From assembly GCF_018449475.1 (NCBI RefSeq), contig NZ_JAHCQH010000016.1, positions 62,001 through 126,000 of the forward strand: a DNA stretch of 64,000 nt. The letters run 5' to 3'. The notes below the pieces were generated by a model that made no database searches, was not told where the DNA came from, and saw only the letters and a program-made list of their open reading frames with translations. A program made the position numbers and the translations under genes. Numbering within the stretch: position 1 is the first letter of the stretch; every line of letters begins with the position of its first letter. Source of the stretch: Ancylobacter radicis. Lineage in GTDB: Bacteria; Pseudomonadota; Alphaproteobacteria; Rhizobiales; Xanthobacteraceae. This document shows, piece by piece, positions 51,058-59,695 of the stretch.

Positions 51058-52996
51058 GGGCTTCGACGGTCGCGCGGAGATCATCACCGCCTGGAACCGA
51101 GGCCTTGCGCCCGATCCGGCACTGACGGTTTCGGCCTGGGCGGATCGCTATCGCTTTCTGTCCTCTCGCGCCTCGTCCGAGGCGGGCCGCTATCGAACCG
51201 ACCGCACGCCCTACATGCGCGGCGTCATGGATGCGCTCTCGCCCGGCAGTTCGGCCAGGCGGATCGTCTTCATGAAGGCGGCGCAGGTCGGCGCGACCGA
51301 GGCGGGGAACAACTGGATCGGCTATTGCATCCATCAGGCGCCGGGACCATTCCTCGGCGTCCAGCCGACGACGGATCTCGCCAAGCGCCTGTCACAACAG
51401 CGCATCGAGCCGCTGATCGACGAAAGCCCGGAGCTTCGGGCGCTCATCCTGCCGTCGCGCTCGCGCGATAGCGGCAACACGGTGCTGGCCAAGAAATTCG
51501 CGGGCGGGCAGCTTGTCCTGACCGGCGCAAACTCCGCCGTCGGCCTACGCTCGATGCCCGCCCGCTATGTCTTCCTCGACGAGGTGGACGCCTATGAGGG
51601 CGATGTCGACGGCGAAGGCGATCCGGTCGCGCTCGCCGTCGCCCGCACACGCACCTTCGGTCACCGCGCCAAGGTGTTTCTCGTCTCGACGCCGACGATC
51701 AAGGGCCTGTCGCGGATCGAACGCGAATTCGAAGCGAGCGATCAGCGCCGCTTCTTCGTGCCGTGCCCGCATTGCGGGATGCTGCAATGGCTCAAGTTCG
51801 AGCGCCTCAAGTGGACCAGCGGCGAACCGTCGAGCGCCGCCTATCACTGCGAGGGCTGCGATCAACCGATCGCCGAGCACCACAAGACGGCGATGCTGTC
51901 GGCAGGTGAATGGCGCGCCACCGCGACGCCGGCTGATCCGCATTGCGTCGGCTTTCACATCTCCGGGCTCTATTCGCCGGTCGGCTGGCTCGGCTGGGCC
52001 GATATCGCCCGCGAATGGGAAGCGGCTCAGGGCGACGATGCGGCGCTCAAAGCCGCAAAGAACACGCTGCTCGGCGAGACGTGGCAGGAACGCGGCGAAG
52101 CGCCGGATTGGCAGCGGCTCTATGAGCGGCGGGAAGATTTCGCACCGCTGGTGCCAGGGTGTGGCCTGATCCTCACGGCAGGCGCCGACGTTCAGCACGA
52201 CCGGATCGAGGTCGATATCTGGGCGTGGGGCCGAAGGCTCACCAGCGCGCTCGTCGAACACATTGTCCTCGAAGGCGACACGTGCCGCGAGGAGGTCTGG
52301 GGAAAGCTGACCGCGTTGCTCGGCCAGACCTGGCGTCATGAGAACGGCGCACGGATGCGGATCGCGCGGCTTGCGATCGACTCGGGCGATGGGCGCAACA
52401 CCGCCGCCGTATACAGCTGGGTGCGGCGCGTCGGGGTCGGCCAGGCGCTCGCGATCAAGGGCGTTGAAGGCTTCGACCGGTCCACTCCGGTCGATGGCCC
52501 GACCTATGTCGATGTCAACGAGCACGGCCGCACGATCCGGCGCGGCGTAAAACTCTGGAAGGTGTCGGTCGCCGTCTTCAAGTCCGAGACCTATCGCTTC
52601 CTGCGGCTTGACCGCCCTACCGATGAAGAACTCGCCGCAGACACGCCGTTTCCGGACGGTTTCGTGCATCTGCCGAAGAGCGTCACCGCCGAATGGGTGA
52701 AGCAGCTTGTCGCCGAGCAGCTGGTGACGGTGCGCGACCGCCGCGGCTTCTCGAAGCTCGAATGGCGGCAGATGCGCGAGCGCAACGAGGCGCTCGATTG
52801 CCGGGTTTATGCCCGCGCCGCCGCGTGGCTGCTCGGGATCGACCGCTTCGACGACGCCAAGTTTGAGACGCTCGAAGAAGAGCTTCGGGTCGCAGCCGAG
52901 GACGAAGCGCGGCCCGCCGATCAACGCGGCCTCACGCCCACGACTGCGCCCGTGCGCCGCTCTGACTGGCTCGGGCGGCACGACAAATGGTTCTAA
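51005..52996 (+). CDS. Terminase large subunit (GpA family)
   Basis: This 663-residue lambda GpA-type packaging motor has an ATPase domain 'RRIVFMKAAQVGATEAGNNW' (Walker A variant) and 'YVFLDEVDAYEGDVDGEGDP' (Walker B with catalytic Glu). A zinc-finger-like pair 'CPHCG'...'CEGC' (~260-295) and a C-terminal nuclease domain with 'ILTAGADVQHDRIEVDIWAW' follow. The length is normal for the family, and it should be active. Confidence 0.93.
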   Translation: MSDAISKNSAKSASSFDEGFDGRAEIITAWNRGLAPDPALTVSAWADRYRFLSSRASSEAGRYRTDRTPYMRGVMDALSPGSSARRIVFMKAAQVGATEAGNNWIGYCIHQAPGPFLGVQPTTDLAKRLSQQRIEPLIDESPELRALILPSRSRDSGNTVLAKKFAGGQLVLTGANSAVGLRSMPARYVFLDEVDAYEGDVDGEGDPVALAVARTRTFGHRAKVFLVSTPTIKGLSRIEREFEASDQRRFFVPCPHCGMLQWLKFERLKWTSGEPSSAAYHCEGCDQPIAEHHKTAMLSAGEWRATATPADPHCVGFHISGLYSPVGWLGWADIAREWEAAQGDDAALKAAKNTLLGETWQERGEAPDWQRLYERREDFAPLVPGCGLILTAGADVQHDRIEVDIWAWGRRLTSALVEHIVLEGDTCREEVWGKLTALLGQTWRHENGARMRIARLAIDSGDGRNTAAVYSWVRRVGVGQALAIKGVEGFDRSTPVDGPTYVDVNEHGRTIRRGVKLWKVSVAVFKSETYRFLRLDRPTDEELAADTPFPDGFVHLPKSVTAEWVKQLVAEQLVTVRDRRGFSKLEWRQMRERNEALDCRVYARAAAWLLGIDRFDDAKFETLEEELRVAAEDEARPADQRGLTPTTAPVRRSDWLGRHDKWF

Positions 52997-53014
52997 CTTC
53001 TTGCGGGATTTGCG

Positions 53015-53224
53015 ATGCCCTGGACGCAGACCGAACTCGATGCGCTGAAGCGCGCCTTCGCGGGCGGAACATTGCGCGTCACTTATGACGGCAAGACCGT
53101 CGAATACGGCTCGGCGGACGATCTCCTGAAGCGTATCCGCACCATCGAGACCGAGATCGCCGCCACCTCCGGCAATCCGCGCCCGATCGCCGGATTTGCC
53201 AGCTTCGGCCGCGGTGATCGCTGA
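53015..53224 (+). CDS. Head-tail joining protein, gpW family
   Basis: This 69-residue protein, 'MPWTQTELDALKRAFAGGTL' with 'VEYGSADDLLKRIRTIETEI', matches lambda gpW/head-completion proteins in size and pattern. It lies between large terminase and portal, exactly as in lambda-like phages. It overlaps the portal start by one base. Confidence 0.85.
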   Translation: MPWTQTELDALKRAFAGGTLRVTYDGKTVEYGSADDLLKRIRTIETEIAATSGNPRPIAGFASFGRGDR

Positions 53225-54759
53225 TGGCCGCGAACTGGATCGATCGCGCCCTCGCCAGCGTCGCGCCGGGCGCCGCTCGCAAGCGCCTTCTGGAACGCCA
53301 GGCGTTCGAGAAGCTGGCGCGCGCCTATGACGGTGCTGCGGTCGGACGGCGCACCGACGGCTGGCGGTCGTCGTCCAGCTCTGCCGATAGCGAGATCGCT
53401 TCCGGCGCGTCGCGGTTGCGCGACCGCATGCGGGATCTGACACGCAACAATCCGCATGCGGCGAAGGCCGTGGCGGTGCTGGTGAACAACATCGTCGGCG
53501 CCGGGATCAGGCCGCGCGCGGCGACCGGAACCGACGCGCTCGACAACCGGATCAATGAACTCTGGGAGCCCTGGGCAGCGCGATCGGACGCCGATGGTCT
53601 CGCCGATTTCCACGGGCTTACCACGCTCGCCGTGCGCGAGATGATCGAAGGTGGCGACGTATTTGTACGCCGTCGTATCCGCCGCACTGAAGACAAGCTG
53701 CCGGTGCCCCTGCAGCTTCAACTGCTTGAAGCCGATCACCTCGACGATACCAAGATCGGCGCACTTCCCGACGGCGGACGGATCGTGCGCGGCATCGAAT
53801 ATGACGCCATCGGCCGACGCCGCGCCTATTGGCTGTTTCCCGATCATCCCGGCGATACCAGCGTGCCGCTCTCGCGCAGCCTCACCTCGGCGCGCGTGCC
53901 TGCAGATGGCATCGCCCACCTCTTCGAGCGCCAGCGCGTGCAGAGCCGCGGCGTGCCCTGGGGCGCGCCGGCCATGCGGGCGATGCGTGATCTTGATGAT
54001 TGGACCAACGCGGAGCTTGTCCGCAAGAAAACCGAAGCCTGCCTCGTTGGCGTGGTGCTCGGCGCGGATGAGGCCGATCAGGGCGTGGCGCCGACCGTCG
54101 TCGATGCCGAAGGCAAGACCATCGAGCAGTTCGAGCCCGGACTGATCGCCTATGCGCGCGGCGGCAAGGACATCAAGTTCAACCAGCCGGCCTCCACGGC
54201 TGGCGTCTCGGAATGGCTACGGGCGCAGCTTCACATCATCGCCGCCGGATACCGCGTGCCTTACGAGCTGCTCACCGGCGATCTGTCTCAGGTCAACTAT
54301 TCGAGCCTGCGCGGCGGTCTCGTCGAATTCCGGCGCATGGTCGACGCTCTGCAATGGCAATTGGTGATACCGGGCTTCTGTGAACCGGTCTGGCGCTGGT
54401 TCACCGAGGCGGCTTGGGTTGCCGGACTGATCCCGAACCCGGTGGTCAAGGTCGAATGGCAACCGCCGCGCTTTGATGCCGTCGATCCCCTGAAGGACGC
54501 GCAGGCCGATCTTCTGATGCTGCGCTCGGGCACCATGACGCTTGCCCAGGCCATCGCCCGGCAGGGCTACGATCCGGCCTCACAGCTGGGCGAAATTGCG
54601 GAAATGAATGCGCTGCTCGATCGGCTGAAGATCGTGCTCGATAGCGATCCACGCATGATGACCAAGGCCGGAACGGCGCAGCCCGATCCGAACGACCCGG
54701 CCGGCGACACCGCAGACAACGAGCCGCCGGGCAAGCCGAAGCCCAAGCCCGGCGACTGA
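53224..54759 (+). CDS. Phage portal protein, lambda family
   Basis: This 511-residue protein shows 'RMRDLTRNNPHAAKAVAVLV' and 'NNIVGAGIRPR' at the N-terminus, then 'AGYRVPYELLTGDLSQVNYS' and 'WLRAQLHIIAAGYRVPYELL' in the core, typical of lambda gpB-type portals. The C-terminus is Pro/Asp-rich. It forms the dodecameric ring through which DNA enters the head. It is followed by the protease-capsid fusion. Confidence 0.93.
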   Translation: MAANWIDRALASVAPGAARKRLLERQAFEKLARAYDGAAVGRRTDGWRSSSSSADSEIASGASRLRDRMRDLTRNNPHAAKAVAVLVNNIVGAGIRPRAATGTDALDNRINELWEPWAARSDADGLADFHGLTTLAVREMIEGGDVFVRRRIRRTEDKLPVPLQLQLLEADHLDDTKIGALPDGGRIVRGIEYDAIGRRRAYWLFPDHPGDTSVPLSRSLTSARVPADGIAHLFERQRVQSRGVPWGAPAMRAMRDLDDWTNAELVRKKTEACLVGVVLGADEADQGVAPTVVDAEGKTIEQFEPGLIAYARGGKDIKFNQPASTAGVSEWLRAQLHIIAAGYRVPYELLTGDLSQVNYSSLRGGLVEFRRMVDALQWQLVIPGFCEPVWRWFTEAAWVAGLIPNPVVKVEWQPPRFDAVDPLKDAQADLLMLRSGTMTLAQAIARQGYDPASQLGEIAEMNALLDRLKIVLDSDPRMMTKAGTAQPDPNDPAGDTADNEPPGKPKPKPGD

Positions 54760-54776
54760 TCCACTTCGAGGAAACC

Positions 54777-56831
54777 ATGAAACCTGCTCAACCGCCTTTG
54801 CGCGGCGCGCCGCCTATGGCCAACGCGCTGCCGATGCAGACCCGGCTTGCGCCGGTCGCCTCAATCGAGGCCGAGAGCCGAACCGTCGAAGTCGTCTGGA
54901 CCACCGGAGCGTCCGTGCGCCGCTGTCGCTGGACCGGCTTTGATACCGCAATCGACTACGAGGAAATCCTCGTGGTCTCGCGCGATGCGGTCGATCTCTC
55001 CCGCCTCGATGCCGGCGCGCCGGTGCTCGACAGCCATTCGCAATGGACGACGCGCGCGATTGTCGGCGTCGTCGAACGCGCCTGGATCGACAAGGGCGAA
55101 GGCCGCGCAAGCTTGCGCTTCCCGAAGCTTGGCGTCGATGAAGCCGCCGATCGCCTGTTCGCGCTCGTCACCGACGGGATCGTCCGCAACATCTCGGTCG
55201 GCTACCGCATCGACAAGGTGCGCGTCGAACGGCCCGAACGTGTCGGCGAACCTGAACGCTGGTTCGTCGAACGCTGGACGCCTCACGAACTGTCCTTCGT
55301 GGCTGTCGGCGCCGATCCCGGCGCGCAAGTCCGCGCGGCGGACGAGGCGCCGACCTTTCCCTTTGAACTCGTCAATTCCAACACCCGAACGATGGAGACT
55401 GCCGCCATGGACGAACCTGTCCAGACCCGTGATGCCGCGCCGGAAGCTGCGCCCGCGCCCACCGCGAATGAACGCACCAATCCCGCGCCGCTCGATCAGG
55501 CGCCTGTCGCACCGAACGCCGATCAGGTTCGCGCGGAAGAGCGCGAGCGTGTGGCGGCGATCTTTGGCCTGGCCGACCGCTTCCGCCTCGAGCGCGCTTT
55601 TGCCGATGATCTCGTCACGCGCGGCGTCGCCATCGAGGAAGCCCGCCGTGTCATTCTCGACAAGCTTGCCGAACGGGATGAGCGCGGCGTCGGCCATACT
55701 GCCGTCTCCTTCCCGGCGGGCGGGCTCGATGCAACCGTCACAAGACGCGAGGCCATCACCGAAGCGATTGCCCATCGCCTCGCGCCATCGGCGAATGCCC
55801 TGCCGGATCGCGCTCGGGAATATCGCGGCATGTCGCTGGTCGAAATCGCCCGCGAAACTCTGCAACAGGTTGGCGTGCGCACGCGCGGCATGACCGCGAA
55901 CGAGGTGGTGCAGCTTGCGCTCCGCAATGCCGGGCCGCATGGCACCAGCGATTTCCCGCTGATCCTCGCCAACGTCGCGGGCAAGCGTCTGCGGCAGGCT
56001 TACACGACCGCGCCCCGCACCTTCGAGCGCTGGACGCGCGGCATCACCACGACCGACTTCAAGCCGCTGTTCCCGACGCAGATCGGCAACTTCCCCGGCC
56101 TACTGCCGGTCATGGAAGGCGCCGAGTTCAGCTATGGCACCATCGCGGAAAGCCGGGAAACCTATCGCCTCGCCACCTTCGGCCGCATCGTCGCGCTCAC
56201 TCGGCAGGCCATCGTCAATGACGATCTGCGGGCCTTCGACCGGGCGCTCGGCACGGCGGGCATGAAGGCTTCCGATCTCGAAAGCGGTCTCGTCTACAAC
56301 GAGATTCTCGCAAACCCGCTTCTGGCCGATGGCGTCGCTTTGTTCTCGGCGGCCGCGGGCCGCGCCAACCAGGGCACAGCGGCGGCGATCACCGAGACCT
56401 CGCTGACGCAGGCGATCGAACTGATGACGCAGCAGCGCGAGATGACGCCTGCCGGCGTCACCGGCGATCAGATCATCAACAACTACCCGCGCTATATTCT
56501 GGTGGCGCCGGGCACGCGCGCGATCGAAGCGCGCAAAATCATTGCCCAGACGACGCCCGCCCAGGCGTCTCAGGTCAACCCCTACGCCAACGCCTTCGAC
56601 GTGATCGAGGAGCCGCGCCTCTTCAACACGGCGGGTCCGCAGCGCTGGTGGCTGGCGGCCGATCCCGCGACCATCGACACGATCGAGTACTGCCGCCTCG
56701 AAGGCCAGTCCGAGCCCTTCCTCGATCAGCGCGTCGGGTTCGAGGTCGATGGCGTCGAATTCAAGATCAGGCACGACTTCGCGGCCAAGGCGATCGACTT
56801 CCGCGGCCTGTTCTTCAACGCCGGCGTCTGA
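54777..56831 (+). CDS. Prohead protease-major capsid fusion protein
   Basis: This 684-residue protein combines two functions. The N-terminal ~200 residues are a U35/S78-type prohead protease ('LDAGAPVLDSHSQWTTRAIV' with catalytic His, 'DGIVRNISVGYRIDKVRV' with Ser). A Pro/Ala-rich linker and scaffold-like coiled coil (~215-330) lead to a Mu-type/HK97-fold major capsid ('GMTANEVVQLALRNAGPHGT', 'YILVAPGTRAIEARKIIAQT', ending 'FRGLFFNAGV'). Such fusions are a recognised family. Capsid is presumably released by self-cleavage between linker and capsid domain. Confidence 0.9.
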   Translation: MKPAQPPLRGAPPMANALPMQTRLAPVASIEAESRTVEVVWTTGASVRRCRWTGFDTAIDYEEILVVSRDAVDLSRLDAGAPVLDSHSQWTTRAIVGVVERAWIDKGEGRASLRFPKLGVDEAADRLFALVTDGIVRNISVGYRIDKVRVERPERVGEPERWFVERWTPHELSFVAVGADPGAQVRAADEAPTFPFELVNSNTRTMETAAMDEPVQTRDAAPEAAPAPTANERTNPAPLDQAPVAPNADQVRAEERERVAAIFGLADRFRLERAFADDLVTRGVAIEEARRVILDKLAERDERGVGHTAVSFPAGGLDATVTRREAITEAIAHRLAPSANALPDRAREYRGMSLVEIARETLQQVGVRTRGMTANEVVQLALRNAGPHGTSDFPLILANVAGKRLRQAYTTAPRTFERWTRGITTTDFKPLFPTQIGNFPGLLPVMEGAEFSYGTIAESRETYRLATFGRIVALTRQAIVNDDLRAFDRALGTAGMKASDLESGLVYNEILANPLLADGVALFSAAAGRANQGTAAAITETSLTQAIELMTQQREMTPAGVTGDQIINNYPRYILVAPGTRAIEARKIIAQTTPAQASQVNPYANAFDVIEEPRLFNTAGPQRWWLAADPATIDTIEYCRLEGQSEPFLDQRVGFEVDGVEFKIRHDFAAKAIDFRGLFFNAGV

Positions 56832-56875
56832 TGACGGCGACGCCAGCCTAACCCGAAGTCAAGGAGACCCATCCC

Positions 56876-57226
56876 ATGCGGAACTTCATCCAGGCGGGCA
56901 ACACCGTGGTGGTGCCCGCGCCCTATGCCCTCACGTCTGGCCAGGGCGCGAAAGTCGGCCAGCTCTTCGGCGTCGCCACCAACGATGCCGCGCTGTCTGC
57001 CGATGTCGCGCTCGATCTCACCGGCGTGTTCGAGCTCACCAAGATTGGCTCGCAGGCCTGGACGGTCGGCGCGCTCGTCTATTGGGACGACACCAACAAG
57101 CGCTGCACGACGGTTGCCACCGCCAACCTTCTGATCGGCGTCGCGGCGGCGGCTGTCGCGGGCGGTGCGGGCAACACCACCGGCCGTGTTCGGCTCAATG
57201 CCTCCTTCCGGGCGAACGATCCGTGA
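56876..57226 (+). CDS. Capsid decoration protein (DUF2190 family)
   Basis: This 116-residue Ala/Gly-rich protein begins 'MRNFIQAGNTVVVPAPYALT', the signature of DUF2190 head-decoration proteins, with 'WTVGALVYWDDTNKRCTTVA' in the centre. It follows the capsid gene by 44 bases and overlaps the next gene (GTGA). Confidence 0.87.
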   Translation: MRNFIQAGNTVVVPAPYALTSGQGAKVGQLFGVATNDAALSADVALDLTGVFELTKIGSQAWTVGALVYWDDTNKRCTTVATANLLIGVAAAAVAGGAGNTTGRVRLNASFRANDP

Positions 57227-57540
57227 TCGACGCTTTCGCCTCGGCCATCGATGCGCTCTTCGCCGATCCCAATATCGGCGAAGACGCGCTGTGGAAGGCG
57301 GGCGGCGTCGGCGCTGGCGTCGCTGTCCGCATCATCTGCAAGTCGCCCGACCGCATGGCGGAATTTGGAGAAAGCCGCGCAGTTCTGCCGACAATCGGCA
57401 TCGATATCCGCCGCTCGCAGGCCGCAACGATCACTGAGGGCGATCTGATCCTGATCGGCACCGAGACTTACCGGATCATCGGCGAACCGATGGGCGATGC
57501 GCTCGGGCTCGTTTCGGCCTGCGAGGCTGTAAAGGTCTAG
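57223..57540 (+). CDS. Head-tail attachment protein
   Basis: This 105-residue protein starts at a GTG that overlaps the previous stop (GTGA); 'MIDAFASAIDALFADPNIGE' and 'ESRAVLPTIGIDIRRSQAAT' are typical of lambda FII-like head-tail connectors. It is encoded in its usual place after the decoration protein. The longer upstream frame is a shadow of the capsid gene. Confidence 0.8.
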   Translation: MIDAFASAIDALFADPNIGEDALWKAGGVGAGVAVRIICKSPDRMAEFGESRAVLPTIGIDIRRSQAATITEGDLILIGTETYRIIGEPMGDALGLVSACEAVKV

Positions 57541-57542
57541 TG

Positions 57543-57902
57543 CTACTGAATACGGAAGTAAGTTCGGCTCCCGATTGGTTCACCGTTCTTCTCGAACCGA
57601 CCGGACGACCATCGTTCGGGACGCTCCATGAATACCTCCCAGACCATCAGCCCAAAGCAACGGGCCGATGCGCTGTAGTCTCGGCGCGCGGCCTTCTCAT
57701 AGATCGGCTGATAGACCGTGCCGCCCCAGTTCGATCCCGGCATCCACCCGGCTGTCTGAATTTCTGTGCCTTCGATCATGCCATTCAGTTCAGACTTGAT
57801 CGCCGCAATTTCATCGACAGTCATCCGAGACATAAATGCCCTGAATTCGCTCTCATAAGGGACGCGCGCGATCGTTTTCCCGGACATCAAATCAATGAGC
57901 AC
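57543..57902 (-). CDS. Second gene of a minus-strand cargo (moron) pair, unknown function
   Basis: This 119-residue protein has 'AAIKSELNGMIEGTEIQTAG', then 'GSNWGGTVYQPIYEKAARRD' and 'FGLMVWEVFMERPERW'. No family is recognised. It lies on the opposite strand between head and tail genes, its stop only 2 bases from the end of the plus-strand attachment gene. It is 12 bases downstream of its partner at 57915. The pair has its own promoter, so it is likely expressed from the lysogen. A toxin-antitoxin or superinfection-exclusion role is possible. Confidence 0.6.
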   Translation of the reverse strand: MLIDLMSGKTIARVPYESEFRAFMSRMTVDEIAAIKSELNGMIEGTEIQTAGWMPGSNWGGTVYQPIYEKAARRDYSASARCFGLMVWEVFMERPERWSSGRFEKNGEPIGSRTYFRIQ

Positions 57903-57914
57903 GATACGCCTCCC

Positions 57915-58526
57915 TTATTGAGCCAAGATTTCTTCTTGAGTGACACGCGAACGGAGCATCACCCCGATGTTCATGCGCTGCTGGCCCGGATTGAGATGAT
58001 CATACCGCTTCTCGATGCCATGCTGGCGGGCAACTTCGTAAAGGCGCTCAAGGTCGAGCTTGCCATCAGGCGCTTTCACCTGCTGATCGAGCCAGATATT
58101 GAAGGGACTCTTAGCTGTCCGTTCGAGCCAAGCCTGCCTCTGTTCGGGTGTAATTTTCATCGTCCGGTCGCGGCTTTGATCCTGCGGCTGATACCGTGCA
58201 CCACTAGAGAACAGGCTTTCCCGTGTGATGCGAAGCCCAGGTCGATCAATCTCGTAGCCGACCGCCTCCATGATTTGACGGACCATGTGCCCAATCATCT
58301 GCTTGATGCGATCTTGGGCGATGTCAGGACCGAACTCTGCGACCAACCCTGGCGCTAAGGGTTCAACAGCTGCCCGTTCTAGGAAGCTCGCGGTCTCCAT
58401 TCGGATCACGTTGTCGGGCCGAATGAGGAAATTCCAAACGCCCGCGCCGAGTTCGGTTTCGAACAGGTCACGGAAATTCTGGGGATCATACTTGACGTCA
58501 ATGTTTGGTAGGTGCGCCTTCATCAT
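57915..58526 (-). CDS. First gene of a minus-strand cargo (moron) pair, unknown function
   Basis: This 203-residue protein is mostly helical. The N-terminal half has 'QNFRDLFETELGAGVWNFLI', and the C-terminal half 'LDLERLYEVARQHGIEKRYD' followed by 'HLNPGQQRMNIGVMLR', which looks like a small DNA- or protein-binding helical module. Two adjacent ATGs follow AGGAGGG. A promoter with TTGACA flanked by 9-bp direct repeats lies just upstream, suggesting autoregulation, as in addiction modules. Function and family are unknown. Confidence 0.62.
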   Translation of the reverse strand: MMKAHLPNIDVKYDPQNFRDLFETELGAGVWNFLIRPDNVIRMETASFLERAAVEPLAPGLVAEFGPDIAQDRIKQMIGHMVRQIMEAVGYEIDRPGLRITRESLFSSGARYQPQDQSRDRTMKITPEQRQAWLERTAKSPFNIWLDQQVKAPDGKLDLERLYEVARQHGIEKRYDHLNPGQQRMNIGVMLRSRVTQEEILAQ

Positions 58527-58550
58527 GCCCTCCTGTTGGAACAGATGTTA

Positions 58551-58591
58551 CATATGCGCCTATTATGGATATCTGTCAATAGTGCGCCTAT
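58551..58591 (-). promoter_or_regulatory. Promoter/operator of the moron pair
   Basis: On the minus strand TTGACA (complement of 58574-58579) and CATATG (complement of 58551-58556) are 17 bases apart, a good sigma-70 layout. The motif TGCGCCTAT occurs twice in direct orientation at 58555-58563 and 58583-58591, bracketing the -35. The second copy touches the start codon of the tail gene at 58590. Confidence 0.6.
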
Positions 58592-59222
58592 GAAATTCGC
58601 CATCAAGCACCCCGATCTCGGCAAAGCGCTTGCTGAAACCGAGAAGGATATCGAACGCGCCGTCACGTCGGGAATGCGCGATGCTACAGCCGGCCTGAAA
58701 CAGGATCTCCGCGAAGATGTCGTCGCGGCCGGGTTCGGTGAACGGCTGTCACGAACGTGGCGGGGAAAGACCTTCCCCGAGGTCGGCGAGAGTGCCGAAG
58801 CAGCTGCCTATGTCTGGTCGCGCGCGCCGAAGATTGTCGATGCCTTTGACCGGGGCGTGGTGATCCGCTCAGTACGCGGCCCGTTCCTGGCGATCCCGAC
58901 TGCCGCCGCCGGCAAGAGCGGACGAAGCGCTGCGGGCTCGCGCGAAAAGATCACGCCGGAAGGCTGGCAACGGCGAACCGGTCTGAAACTGCGGTTCGTT
59001 TATCGCCGTGGCCGTCCCTCGCTGCTGGTCGCGGATGATGCCCGGATCAACACGCGCGGGCTTGCCGCCCGCAATCGCCGCAAGACGGGTCAGGTCAGTG
59101 TCATCGTGTTCATTCTGGTGCCGCAGGTCGCCCTGAAGAAACGGCTCGATGTAGAGGGCGCCGCCAAACGCCAAGCCGCGCGCGTGCCCTCGTTGATCGC
59201 GCGGCACTGGCCGCAATCCTGA
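58590..59222 (+). CDS. Minor tail/head-tail completion protein (DUF6441-like)
   Basis: This 210-residue protein begins 'MKFAIKHPDLGKALAETEKD', with 'SGMRDATAGLKQDLREDVVA' and a Lys/Arg-rich middle, typical of DUF6441 proteins in the tail-completion position. The ATG at 58590 follows the moron promoter region directly and lacks a strong ribosome binding site; the longer frame reads backwards through the moron promoter. Confidence 0.72.
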   Translation: MKFAIKHPDLGKALAETEKDIERAVTSGMRDATAGLKQDLREDVVAAGFGERLSRTWRGKTFPEVGESAEAAAYVWSRAPKIVDAFDRGVVIRSVRGPFLAIPTAAAGKSGRSAAGSREKITPEGWQRRTGLKLRFVYRRGRPSLLVADDARINTRGLAARNRRKTGQVSVIVFILVPQVALKKRLDVEGAAKRQAARVPSLIARHWPQS

Positions 59223-59236
59223 AGGCTTGGTCCACC

Positions 59237-59671
59237 ATGGCTTCGAAACGCGAAACCGTCCTTGCGGCGGTGAAGTCGCTTGTCGCCGCTGCCCTGCCGG
59301 GCGCGGAAGTGAAGCGCAATCTGGCCAAGGCCGAGCGCATTCCGCCCGGTGGGCTGGTCGTGATCCGCGACGGCGATCCGGGCGAACCGGAGGTCAGCCT
59401 CTCGCCACTGACCTATCTGTATTCGCACCGCATCCCGCTTGAGATCGCCGCTTACGAGCGCGCGACGCTCAGCCGCGAGCAGGTGGTGGACGCCATGCTG
59501 GGGGCGATCGGCGCGGCGGTCATGGCGAACCGGACGCTCGGCGGGCTTTGCGACTGGATAGAAGCAGAAGCGCCGGTGACGGACGATATCGAAGCACTTG
59601 GCGCCTTGCCCGGACGCTTCGCCGATCTCGCGATCCTCGCCGTCTACGCGACGACCGATCCTTTGAACTGA
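59237..59671 (+). CDS. Tail terminator-like protein
   Basis: This 144-residue protein, 'KRETVLAAVKSLVAAALPGA' ... 'GGLVVIRDGDPGEPEVSLSP' ... 'YSHRIPLEIAAYERATLSRE', has the size, position and pattern of gpU/gp17-type tail terminators, which cap the tail tube. It precedes the tail-tube gene. Confidence 0.75.
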   Translation: MASKRETVLAAVKSLVAAALPGAEVKRNLAKAERIPPGGLVVIRDGDPGEPEVSLSPLTYLYSHRIPLEIAAYERATLSREQVVDAMLGAIGAAVMANRTLGGLCDWIEAEAPVTDDIEALGALPGRFADLAILAVYATTDPLN

Positions 59672-59695
59672 ACCCACAACGATAGGAGTATTCCC

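Noticed and set aside
54847-55893. A 348-codon Arg/Ser-rich frame within the protease-capsid gene
   Set aside because: It is an alternative frame of the same strand with low-complexity Arg/Ser composition and no start signal.
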